Source: Coniferiporia sulphurascens (Eukaryota; Basidiomycota; Agaricomycetes; Hymenochaetales; Hymenochaetaceae). From it: 64,000 nucleotides of DNA. Of this stretch, positions 25,513-38,800 are shown piece after piece. How positions within the stretch are numbered: position 1 is the stretch's first letter; every line of letters starts with the position of its first letter. Made by a program: the position numbers and the translations under genes. The stretch spans positions 2,604,001 through 2,668,000 of the forward strand of contig NBBA01000002.1 in NCBI GenBank assembly GCA_002794785.1, given 5' to 3'. The notes under the pieces are model-generated. The model saw only the letters and a program-made list of their open reading frames with translations. It was not told the origin of the DNA and searched no databases.

Positions 25513-26086
25513 ATGAACAGACTCACGGATCTGTACCAGAGAAGTTACATTGGTGAAGGGAGACGACAGGGAAGTATTAGCCACTTGACGGATACTTTTC
25601 TTTACCTTTTTATCAAGACCTTTCATGTGATCGCTAACAGCAGGAGTTAGATGATTGTCAGGGACCTTGCAAAGAGTGCAGCGAAGGTATACATCTCCAG
25701 GAGGCAACCTGAGGTCCTTCAGAAGGACGCAGAAGGAACGATTATCCCGTACTCTCTTATTCTTGTTACTCCGTCGGTGTCCGAAATCATACAACTCGCG
25801 TTCTTCAAGTAATGAAGATGGTCGCTACTTACCAACAAATTGGGCGTCTTCAATTTCGTCGATAAAGTCACTATGGGAAGCTCGATGTACAAGTGAATCT
25901 CAAACGACCTTTGACGATACAAACTTGCTCTGACTCACATGATTCACAAACTCTCCCCCAGTGCAACCACAGACGAACACAAAGCAACAGCATCTCATGT
26001 CAGTGATTCTCCCCCAGCAGAAGACCAGACGCTTGCTGCTACGGTAGGAAACTTTTTTCGACACTCGGTCTTTCACTGGCAATGAA
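25513..26086 (+). pseudogene. Decayed short-chain dehydrogenase, paralogue of 32881-34096
   Basis: This segment aligns with the intact dehydrogenase gene at 32881-34096 in the same exon order. It starts ATG AAC AGA then CTCACGGATCTG, matching the intact copy's CTCACGGATCTG at 32920. From 25651 it reads MIVRDLAKSAAKVYISRRQP, against MIAKGLASNGAKVYIGGRRL in the intact copy. Near 25871 GKLDVQVN matches GKLDVLVNN. Near 25960 ATTDEHKA...DSPPAEDQ matches AATDGPNA...DSDAPTEQ, ending at HW where the intact copy has QW. The glycine-rich nucleotide loop is lost (YIGEGRRQ instead of VTGGGTG), a stop follows HWQ, and nothing matching the catalytic YxxxK part was found. I judge it dead. Confidence 0.72.
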
Positions 26087-26611
26087 TGAGAGGCCCGGCG
26101 TCGGCAGGCCAGCGACGTGGGACGCTGTTCCAGATTGCGACAGAAGAGCTGACTAGTTTGGTTTTTGGGGCGGTCTTTGAGGCGTTTGCACAGAGCAGCC
26201 TGAGGGGCTAGGCAAAGCGAGGCAAAGTTATAGTGAGTATACATTGTACTTATACATAGTCCATACAGTAGGCGCGATCGACGTCAAGTGCAATACATTT
26301 GAGCGGCTAATAATCCTTAGCACATGATTGGCTTGCAGGAACCGCATTTACGTAAGTGCGGAGTGATTCAATGGACTGCAGCCTGCGCCCACCGACCTGT
26401 GTCGTTCGGAATCTGGATCTCCTCGAGCTTAGTGAAACCAACTTGTCCATGCATGGGAGGCTTAGTGACAATCCTTGAACTCTTTTTTTATTTGACTTGT
26501 CCCTAGTCACCATCTCGTGTACTGGATCTCCTGAAACTTGTTTGCTGTTAACTACTGGGATTCACCGTGTCAACAGTCTCCATACTTATACTATAAGGCA
26601 CTTCGCGAAGA
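26087..26611. other. Spacer between decayed dehydrogenase and serine dehydratase
   Basis: No gene is supported. The first part could hold more remnants of the decayed dehydrogenase, but I cannot align it. The right part is the upstream region of the serine dehydratase gene. Confidence 0.4.
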
Positions 26612-29759
<3,148 letters not shown>

Positions 29760-30394
29760 TGTGTCATTTATATCACCGATAGGACTGTGTTCTTACAGGC
29801 GGTTCCTGTAGTTAAATGCCTCGACGTCAACCTTTTGTCGTGTAACGGGATTTCCAATGGGTTACGACTTTTTGTAGATAGCGAGGCTCTGCCATGAACA
29901 GGTATAATAGATATGGACTCGATATCATTCTCTGCCCATTGCCTCTTCTCTACGTTCATAACTTGCTTCTCTTCACTCTAAATTCTAATCCATAGATTTT
30001 GACGCATCAATTTTGCTTCTCTTCTCCTTTAATATCATAGAAACCCGACGCGAGCACCAGCACATGTACAGAACCTACATATAGATTTTTGGTTGATTTT
30101 TTCGGGTGAGATCTCACCGGCTTTTGGCTTCACAGCCAAATTTCAGAGTCCAGCAACTAAAGTGCATGTCCGACTCCTACACCGGCGGCTCAGGTTCCGC
30201 TTAAGGCCAACTTGAGAATTCCAGGCGCGCGCTTCGTGACTGAATCGTTACATGGTAACGCACCACAAACCGCCCGTTCCCGGCGTGCGGACAAGCTTCC
30301 GTGAATTTAGGAGCCCACAACTTCACAAGTGACTATCCGCACGCTCAGTCTCTGTTTGTTACCTCATATACCAACTTTCTTGCTCGTGCCATTC
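29760..30394. other. Spacer with two adjacent inverted repeats
   Basis: No gene seen. It contains the palindrome GGTGAGATCTCACC (30105-30118) and, three bases later, a 7-base-pair hairpin TTTGGCT-TCAC-AGCCAAA (30123-30140). Both lie between the end of the serine dehydratase gene and the Rho3 start. Confidence 0.6.
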
Positions 30395-31589
30395 ATGTCA
30401 CTTTGCGGCGAATCTTCAGTCAAGGCGTCTTTCGGTCGAGGCAAGCCGGTGCGCAGGCCTTTCCCTCCTGTCGGCGTGGCGGGATGTGGCTCATACAATG
30501 CTTTGGTGTCTAGATTCAAAGGAAGGCAGTCGTTTGCGGGGATGGGGCATGCGGTACGTCCACAACCCGTCTCCGTACGCTGAACTGGAGCTGAAGAGGT
30601 GTATCGGGCCAGGCAAGACGTCTTTGCTGAACGTGTTCACACGAGGCTTCTTTACGCAAGTATAGTATGTCTGGTCCACACTCCTGCGAAAGGATGTACA
30701 GCTGACGTCAATGTCCTAAACTCAGCGAGCCCACTGTGTTCGAGAACTATGTACACGACATGTACGTAGACGACCAGTTAATTGAGATGAGCCTGTGGGA
30801 CACGGCAGGTAAGCGCTCTCCGTGCCCTGGAGGAAATGTATTTGGTACGAAATTCTAACGCGTGTCACGATACACGATCAGGTCAGGAGGAATTTGACCG
30901 CTTGCGATCACTGAGCTATGCAGAAACACACGTTATTCTCATCTGCTTTTCTGTAAGCCATTTACACTCCACCTAAGGAAACTCAGAGACTCATGCGGCA
31001 TAGGTTGACAATCCAACATCCCTGGAGAACGTTGAATCAAAAGTCTGTGGCTCTACATTGATCCTCTCTGGTATGAGTTTGTCCTTACGGAAAATCTATA
31101 GTGGATAGACGAAATATTAGAATATTGTCCGGGTGTGAAAGTATGTCTTCTTTAAGTTATTTCAGTTGGAGTGGTAGGCTGATTCCCTATCTTAATTTAG
31201 CTTGTTCTCGTGGGTTAGTCGGCGCTTGATCAAACCCTTGTCGTATTGCGTGACTGAAGCGAGACTGTCTACAGCTCTCAAATGCGATCTTAGGGACGAC
31301 CAGCACGTGAGAGACCGCTTACAACACCTTGGGAGTCACCCCGTGCAATACGAAGAGGGTCTTTCTGTTGCACGGCGGATTCGTGCATCACGGTACCTTG
31401 GTAGGCACATTACACTGGCGTCTATATAAGTCTCAAAACGTGTACTAATTTCACTTTACCGTTTATCGTGCACTATTAGAATGCAGTGCAAAACACAATC
31501 GTGGTGTTGCAGAGGTGTTCTATGAGGCGGCGCGTGTATCGGTCAGCGCCCGTGCAAAGGGCCCCGGGGGCGGTTGTATCATCTGCTAG
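30395..31589 (+). CDS. rho3: Rho-family GTPase, Rho3 type
   Basis: Small GTPase controlling polarised secretion and the actin cytoskeleton at the hyphal tip. Ten exons give 208 residues: 30395-30448, 30514-30553, 30613-30664, 30726-30808, 30882-30952, 31004-31042, 31102-31140, 31201-31213, 31275-31400 and 31480-31589. The P-loop GDGACGKTSLLNVF spans the second intron. Switch I is VYEPTVFENYVHDMYVDD, where the ENYVHD block is characteristic of Rho3. Switch II is WDTAGQEEFDRLRSLSY, followed by LVLVALKCDLR (guanine base, TKxD position) and ECSAKHNRGV. The protein ends GGGCIIC, a CaaX prenylation box. Exon 8 is only 13 bases. The start was chosen because 18 codons then reach a GTGCGC donor that restores the P-loop frame. 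It carries an N-terminal extension of about 20 residues before the P-loop strand, usual for Rho3. Confidence 0.93.
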
Positions 31590-32259
31590 ACTCAATGGGG
31601 CCCCTCATTTGTACACATATGCCCTTCCACTTCCTGTTCTTTTTGAAGGTCTTGACGGGTTTCACGTCCATCGTACGAACGCTATTTTTCATCTTCGCTG
31701 TTGCATGACCTTTCTTCCGCAGTTTAACAAATCCGCTCATTCACAGTTGCCTATATCTACCCGCATTTAACTCACTGTACTCAGTAGTATCGGTCCTATT
31801 TCCTACCCTTGTATGAGTTTATCAGTCTTTTTCAACGGTTACCCTTCGCTTTCCACCCTTTACGATACGCCCATGTAGCGACAATAATTGAAGCCTGCAT
31901 ATTTTTTTTTCGTCATCATTAATACTGTTTTGGACCCGTAACTTGAATGCTTTATACCCTTCCCTTAGTTTCAATCCGGGAGAAAGAGTTGCATACGCTG
32001 GTGCACACTGGCGTCGGTCGTACTTTCAACGGTAGAAGAGTGGCTTGGAGCCAGCGATTGGGTGAGACGGTAAGTTCAAATGATACATGTTATTCATTAC
32101 CAACCTTCAAGCTCCCAATTATGAAGTCCCTAGTTTTTCGCGCTCAAGTCTCAAAATCAACTCGAAAGCTGATAATCACGTGGTAATCATGTGACATTAC
32201 AAATAGGTCGTCATGCTTGTTCGACAACGTCACGGTACCGCACCTGCTCAGCACTTATC
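31590..32259. other. Intergenic stretch without supported gene
   Basis: Between Rho3 and the small Hsk3-like gene. Open frames here (31486-31770 overlapping the Rho3 end, 31947-32186) show no domain or splice-linked continuation. T-rich tracts near 31900 resemble 3' flanking sequence. Confidence 0.5.
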
Positions 32260-32540
32260 ATGAGCGCAAACCAGCGGAAGGACCGCCTTTTTGCCCAGTT
32301 TGCATCGAACTTGCAGCTGCTTAAACAACATTCTGCCCAGACAACTGATCTCGTGGAGGGGTTGCAAGGCGATCTTGATGCGATGCGCACTTTCGCCGGC
32401 ATACACGCTGCCCAGTAGGTCGAGATTGCGCCCTTTACCTTATTTTGCTGACACTGATTTGCACGTGTTTAAGGTTTATGACAATCGCAGCCGGGTTAAA
32501 TTCCAACACGAACCAAGAGGACACATCTCCGCGGAAGTAG
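32260..32540 (+). CDS. hsk3: Small coiled-coil protein, probable DASH/Dam1 complex subunit Hsk3
   Basis: Two exons (32260-32414 and 32474-32540, with a 59-base intron between) encode 73 residues. The first exon reads MSANQRKDRLFAQFASNLQL and ends with DAMRTFAGIHAA. The intron breaks the Gln codon and the second exon continues FMTIAAGLN to a stop. The heptad pattern, length close to yeast Hsk3 (69 residues), and the GIHAAQFM block near the C-terminus resemble the Hsk3 family as I remember it. Hsk3 helps assemble the DASH ring that couples kinetochores to microtubules. Without the second exon the frame would stop directly after HAAQ, so the splice is needed to see the family pattern. It could instead be another short helical complex subunit; assignment is moderate. 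Confidence 0.55.
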
Positions 32541-32880
32541 ACTTTCGGACATTCGCTACCCGATTCAACTCTCGTCGTAGTTAGAAGGAAGTAGCGGTTA
32601 CATGTACGATAAACCACTATTTGCTCAAAGGTAGTATGGGAGTACGTGTGTTGCTTTTTCGAGAGATATCATTTGAATTATCTGACACACGGTCAGGGAT
32701 GTATGATATGTACCTTGCATTCATCAATTCATAGTACACTAAGCGAGGGGGGAAAAGTTCGCGCTTGGAAAAACGAAAGAACGAATCGAGACGGACGGAT
32801 GTCACGGCAAGAAGCCTGACCTTCTTATAAATAGCGATAGCAGCCTGCAAAGCCCACAAGCAAGCTTTGCAAAAGTCGAT
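32541..32880. other. Short intergenic region upstream of the dehydrogenase
   Basis: No gene seen. It presumably carries the promoter of the dehydrogenase starting at 32881. Confidence 0.45.
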
Positions 32881-34096
32881 ATGTCTGGAAGCTCTGGCAC
32901 GAAATTCAGGATGGGCGAACTCACGGATCTGACGGGCAAGGTCGCACTGGTTACTGGAGGGGGTACCGGAATGTGAGTTGCCGCTTCCTCTCTATTATTC
33001 GGCTCAGTGCTAAGGACGTCCCTATGTAGAGGTCTGATGATTGCCAAGGGGCTTGCAAGTAATGGCGCAAAAGTATATATTGGCGGGAGACGTCTTGAGG
33101 CCCTCCAAAAAGCTTCAGAATTACAGTTTGATGGCGAAGGTGCCCTTGTTGCGTAAGTCCCCCCCTCCCTCCGGATTCAGTGATACTTTCTCAAACAAAG
33201 CTCATTATATAAAGTGTCCAAATGGACGTCACTGACAAGGCCAGCATCCTATCCGTTGTTGAGAGAATTAAGAGTGCCGATGGGAAGTTGGATGTACTCG
33301 TTAACAAGTAGCCCACGTATCACTTTTGGCCAAACTTCAGATCTGATTAAATTGCGTAATTTTCTTCAGCGCTGCTACAGACGGACCTAATGCGCGGGGG
33401 AATTTTATGGGCGACTCTGATGCGCCTACTGAACAATCCATCGGGGCGTACGGTCAAATGCTATTTGATATTCAGTCCTTTGAACAGTGGGAGTCACTCG
33501 CGCGCACGAACCTTGCTTCAGTGTTCTTCGTCACGACAGCGTTTCTAGCGCTGCTTGAAGCGAGTACGCATGGTAGGGAAGGTGCAACGGCAAGCGTAAT
33601 TAACATCACAAGCAATACTGCGCACATGAACATTTCCTTTGGTTTTGTACGTGCCTGCCCTTCCTTAGCTAAATCGGCGCGATTACCATTGCTATCTCTT
33701 ACTGATTTCGGATTTAGATCGCATATACTAGCCTAAAGGCAGGAACCAGACATCTCACGCAGCTCCTCGCAACTGAATTCTCGCTTAAGCGGGCACCCAT
33801 CCGCGTGAATGCTATTGCACCGGGCATCTTCCCTTCCGAGCTCTCGGGCACACCGGAAAAGCTTAAGGAATACACGAAGACACCTATGGCAGCATTGCAG
33901 CCTATTCCTGCAAGGCGTGCAGGGAGGTCAGTGCTTTACCAATAATTCTGGGAAAATAATAGTGATGAACAAGATTGATGACAACAGGGAAGAGGAGATG
34001 GCTGCGCTGGCTGTTTACCTCGCCTCGCCGGCGTCGTCGTATACGCATGGTCAAGAGATAATGATCGATGGCGGGTTAGAGGGGGTCAATCCTTGA
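32881..34096 (+). CDS. Short-chain dehydrogenase/reductase
   Basis: NAD(P)(H)-dependent oxidoreductase of the classical SDR family, substrate unknown. Six exons give 300 residues: 32881-32972, 33030-33152, 33215-33307, 33370-33646, 33718-33926 and 33988-34096. The nucleotide loop TGGGTGIGLMIAKGL spans intron 1. MDVTDKAS and the structural LVNNAATDG (spanning intron 3) follow. The catalytic set is INITSNTA (Ser) and IAYTSLKAGTRHL (YxxxK). RVNAIAPGIFPSE is the usual segment after the active site, and the C-terminus HGQEIMIDGGL is the classical SDR ending. A 20-30 residue insert (NFMGDSDAPTEQS...) follows NNAA, as in fungal relatives annotated as 3-oxoacyl-reductase-like. A degenerate copy lies at 25513-26086. 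Confidence 0.9.
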
Positions 34097-34451
34097 GGTT
34101 TTCTACACGCAGATTTTCCCATTATCCAGGTCACCGCTATAGAAGTAGATGTTGAGTGACTCGATTCGCTGTACTTCTGTTATACAATTGTAGACATGTT
34201 GCTGTATCCTCGGCTTTTTATATGCTCCGGGGACCGTCTTACCGAAAGGTATTAAACTAATTTGTAGCGACCACTGGCACAAATAATCTGTGTTTCTCGC
34301 GGGCACGACGGGGACTATTATTAAGAATGAAGTGGAGAAGTCCTGTGATGATCGACATTCCTATATGGAGTAAGAATGCGGGTCGCGACTGCGCTCATCG
34401 TCACCGTTCGCGCTTTGTCCTAGTCTAGTCAATCCCCCTACTTCACAAACC
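34097..34451. other. Short intergenic region upstream of the PQ-loop gene
   Basis: No gene seen; both flanking genes are on the plus strand. Confidence 0.45.
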
Positions 34452-35597
34452 ATGGTGGCTGCATGGCTCAGTACCGCGGCCTCTGTTGGCATGGCCATTG
34501 GACCACCTCTTGTTTACGTAGATCAAACAATATCGATAGTACGAAAGAAGTACGCTCGCGCTAAGCAGCAAACTTGTTCAAGCTAATGTGCGTCGTGTAG
34601 GGACTCAACGGGCTTTTCTCGTGACGTGTGTGGAGTTCTGTACGTCTCTGCATCTTGGGAGGAGGGACTACTTCTGACGGTTTTCTGAATATTATGCAAC
34701 AGGCTCATAGCGAACCTAACGCGTCTATTTTTCTGGCTGGGGGACCGCTTCGAGCTTGCGCTGCTCGTCCAGTCTGTATTGATGATACTTGCCCAGGTAT
34801 GCACTTTCTCTGAAAGCTATTCGCAGCACATCTTAGCATCCTTTGAACGACTGTTTCAGCTCGCGTTATTGTACATTTGCATGCTTTACCGTCCCCGAAT
34901 TAGCCCAGAAAATCTTGGGGTGTCGTCCCGTCCCTACTCGTTCTGGCAATGGCAGACGTACTCTCAACATATTGAATTCCTAGCAGGGATGATGTATGTG
35001 TTTTTAGTCTGGTTGAATTTGATAATGACCATGACACATTGCGTAGCTTAGTGCAGGCTATCCTTTTCTTGATATTCGGACGTATGGAGATCTTCATCAC
35101 CATCCTTGGGTTCGTGGCGTTGGGTCTTGAAAGCACACTTCCCATACCGCAATTCATCAGGTAGGGAATCGAACTGTCATCATGTATTAAGGGTTGCTGA
35201 CGCTCAGGGACGATTGCTACAGTAATTACAAGCAGAAATCGCTCTACGGTTTCCGGGCATCCACACTTCTGGGGTGGTTCGGGGGTGATGCATTCAAGTA
35301 GGTGCTGATTATGTCGGTTGTACTCATGATTGACGGAGCTACCGCGTTGTAGAACCGTGTATTTCTTTCTTCAGGGTTCTCCGATGCAGTTCAAAGTGTG
35401 TGCTATTTTTCAACTGTCCATAGACTGTGGTACGTGTTGTTATTTTATCAATGTACTAATCCCTGCTCATGTCGCTTGCAACTTGATTCTGTGCAGCTAT
35501 CGTTGTTCAGCGGTTGTACTACGGGAACAAACCGCCGGCGGCGACATTGGCAGTTGATGATGATGTCGAGCAAGCATTGGCTCTGGCAGAGGATTAA
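34452..35597 (+). CDS. any1: PQ-loop repeat membrane protein (Any1/SLC66A2-like)
   Basis: Seven-helix membrane protein of the PQ-loop family; yeast Any1/Cfs1 and human SLC66A2 are linked to phospholipid scrambling and balance with flippases in the late Golgi and endosomes. Eight exons give 243 residues: 34452-34549, 34601-34639, 34703-34796, 34860-34993, 35047-35160, 35223-35297, 35353-35429 and 35497-35597. The first PQ-like turn lies near GPPLVYVDQ. The second repeat is the clearest: STLPIPQFISNYKQKSLYGF, then LLGWFGGDAFKTVYF and MQFKVCAIFQLSID. For the sixth exon I used the acceptor at 35222, because it gives ISNYKQKSL rather than an extra five residues. The tail is acidic. It is followed after 242 bases by clathrin heavy chain. 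Confidence 0.85.
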
Positions 35598-35839
35598 AGT
35601 AACGACTATTATAGAACCAATTGTTAAATGCACATCCAGAGGGATTGTAAGAGTACTTCAATATTAATGTTGGCTATTCCATCCGGTGCCGTTCGCGTGG
35701 CGCAAACGACGCGCAGCCTTGCTTACTCGTGGGAAGAAAGACTACGTATACACTTTGGTCCTCTCCTTGAGACGTGACCTCTGTACACATCCCCTCCAAA
35801 ACCCGTCCGTCGCCAGCCCAGGCATCCACGACCGCCAAC

Positions 35840-38800
35840 ATGGCCGCGACGAAGCCCATCACTTTCTGCGAGCATCTCCAACTCTCTAGCATAGGCGTGC
35901 AGCCTGCCTCAATCTCATTCCAGGTTTGTCAGAAAGCTTGTGTACAACAACGCGTTTTCTGATCATTCATTGCGCAGACGTTAACCCTCGAGAGTGACCA
36001 CTTCATTTGCGTACGCGAGAAAGTCAATGAACAGAACCAGGTAGTCATCGTTGATCTTGCGGACGCGAATAATGTCCTACGGCGACCTATTACGGCGGAC
36101 TCGGCCATAATGCATCCTCATAAGAAAATCCTTGCGCTCAAATGTCAGTGGACGTGCTTGCCTCTATTATCGTGTCTGCAATCTGATTTCGTTACTCCTA
36201 GCTGGTCGTACGCTTCAGATCTTTAACATAGAGACGAAGCAGAAGGTCAAGTCTCACGTCAACAATGAGGACATTGTTTTCTGGAAGTGGGTATCAGAGA
36301 CAGTCATCGGAATGGTCACGGACACTGCGGTATACCACTGGACAATTGCAGACCAAGCATCTCCTCCGCACAAGATCTTCGATAGGCATGCAACACTCGC
36401 CGGCGCGCAAATCATTAACTACCGCATTTCGGCGGACGAGAAGTGGATGGTTCTGGTCGGCATCGCGGGCAATACCACCAACCCGTCTGCATTCAAGGTC
36501 AAGGGTGCAATGCAGCTATACAGCGTAGACCGCTCGGTCAGTCAGCCGATTGACGGGCACGCGGCTGCGTTTGCGGAGCTGAAGCTGGATGGGCACCAGT
36601 TCCCTACGAAGCTCTTCACGTTCGCTGTTAGGACTGCAGCTGGCGCCAAGGTGCGTAGGGTTTATTTATTAGTTTCGTTCATTAATCAATAAATGCCCAT
36701 TGGGTTTTTATAGCTTCATGTCGTTGAAATCGACCATCAAGCGTCCGACCCAGTCTTCCCTAAGAAAGCTGTCGACGTGTTCTTCCCTCCCGAGGCAACG
36801 AACGATTTCCCTGTCGCAATGCAGGTGTCGAAGAAACACGGCATCGTCTTCCTCGTGACCAAGTTCGGGTTTATTCACCTGTACGACCTCGAATCTGGAG
36901 CATGTGTGTACATGAATCGCATCAGCGGTGAGACTATCTTCGTCACTGCTGAACACGAAGCGACGAATGGTATTATCGGAGTGAACAAGAAAGGTCAAGT
37001 GCTCAGCGTTAGCGTAGACGAAGGGGCGATCATCCCATATATCCTCGGTACACTTAACAACACGGAATTCGCCTTCAAGCTCGCGAGTCGCGCGAACCTG
37101 CCGGGTGCTGACGACCTGTACATCAAGCAATACCAAGCTCTCTTCCAGAGTGGACAGATCAACGAAGCAGCCAAGATCGCAGCAAACTCCCCGCGCGGCA
37201 TTTTACGAACTGCGCAGACGATTGACGCGTTTAAGACCGCGCCCACTCCCCCGGGTGGTTTGTCCCCGATTTTGCAATACTTCGGTATTCTCCTCGAGAA
37301 GGGCGAGCTGAACCAGCTTGAATCACTTGAGCTCGCGCGTCCAGTCTTGCAGCAGGGTCGCAAGCAGCTACTCGAGAAGTGGTTGAAGGAGAACAAGCTC
37401 ACTTGTAGCGAGGAGCTTGGTGATATCGTGCGCCTACACGATATGACTCTTGCGCTTAGCGTTTATCTCCGTGCCAACGTCCCGAACAAAGTCGTCGCCT
37501 GCTTTGCCGAAACTGGGCAGACCGACAAGATTGTGCTCTACTCGAAGAAAGTGGGCTACACGCCAGACTACACTGCGCTTTTGCAGCACATTATGCGCAT
37601 AAACCCGGACAAAGGCGCCGAATTTGCCACCCAGCTCGCTAATGATGAGAGTGGCCCATTGGTTGACGTTGACAGGGTAAATTTGATTAAAGGCCTAGTG
37701 TATTGAGCGCTAAATGTTGTTTTTTAAGGTTGTCGACATCTTTATGTCGCAGAACATGATTCAGCCTGCGACGTCTTTCTTGCTTGATGCGTTAAAAGAC
37801 AATAAGCCTGAACAAGGTCACTTGCAAACTCGTTTGCTCGAGATGAATCTCGTGCACGCTCCCCAGGTCGCTGATGCTATTCTTGGCAACGAGATGTTCT
37901 CATACTATGACAAGCCGAGGATCGCCAACCTGTGTGAACGAGCCGGTCTCCTGCAAAGGGCCCTTGAACATTACGAGGACATCAGTGACATCAAACGCGC
38001 CATTGTACATACGACTGTCCTCCAGCCCGATGTACGCAAACGAACGCTTTGTCATAGACTGGCTGAGCTTCTACTAACTATTCTGCTTTATAGTGGCTTG
38101 TCAGCTACTTTAGTAGACTCACCACCGAGCAATCGATGGCTTGTATGCAGGAGATGCTCCGTGTAAACATGCGCCAAAACTTACAGGTGGTTGTGCAAAT
38201 TGCGACCAAGTATTCCGAAATCCTGGGACCTGTTAAGCTTATCGAAATGTTCGAGTCATTCAAAAGTTTCGAAGGTCTCTATTACTACCTTGGCTCGGTC
38301 GTCAATCTCAGTCAGGACCCCGAAGTACACTTCAAGTACATTCAGGCCGCGACACGTACGGGCCAGATCCGTGAGGTTGAGCGCATTTGTCGCGAGAGTA
38401 ACTTCTACAACCCGGAGAAGGTCAAAAACTTCCTCAAGGAGGCACGCCTGCAGGATCAGCTGCCCCTCATCATCGTCTGTGACCGTTTTGACTTCGTGCA
38501 CGATCTCGTACTTTACCTCTATCAAAATGGCTTGACAAAGTTCATAGAAGTGTATGTGCAGCAAGTCAACTCCGCGCGTACGCCGCAAGTAGTTGGCGGT
38601 CTACTTGACGTGGACTGCGATGAGACGACGATCAAGGGCTTGCTTGCATCGATCACTGGTAACTTCCCTATTGACGAGCTGGTTCAGGAAGTGGAGACGC
38701 GCAACAGGCTGAAGCTCATTCTACCTTGGCTTGAGGCTCGCGTCCAGGCTGGTAGCCAAGATCCCCCTGTACACAACGCGATTGCCAAGATCTACATTGA

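Noticed and set aside
26087..26244. Possible continuation of the decayed dehydrogenase
   Set aside because: Could not be aligned to the intact exon 4 beyond the HW position, so the pseudogene call stops at 26086.
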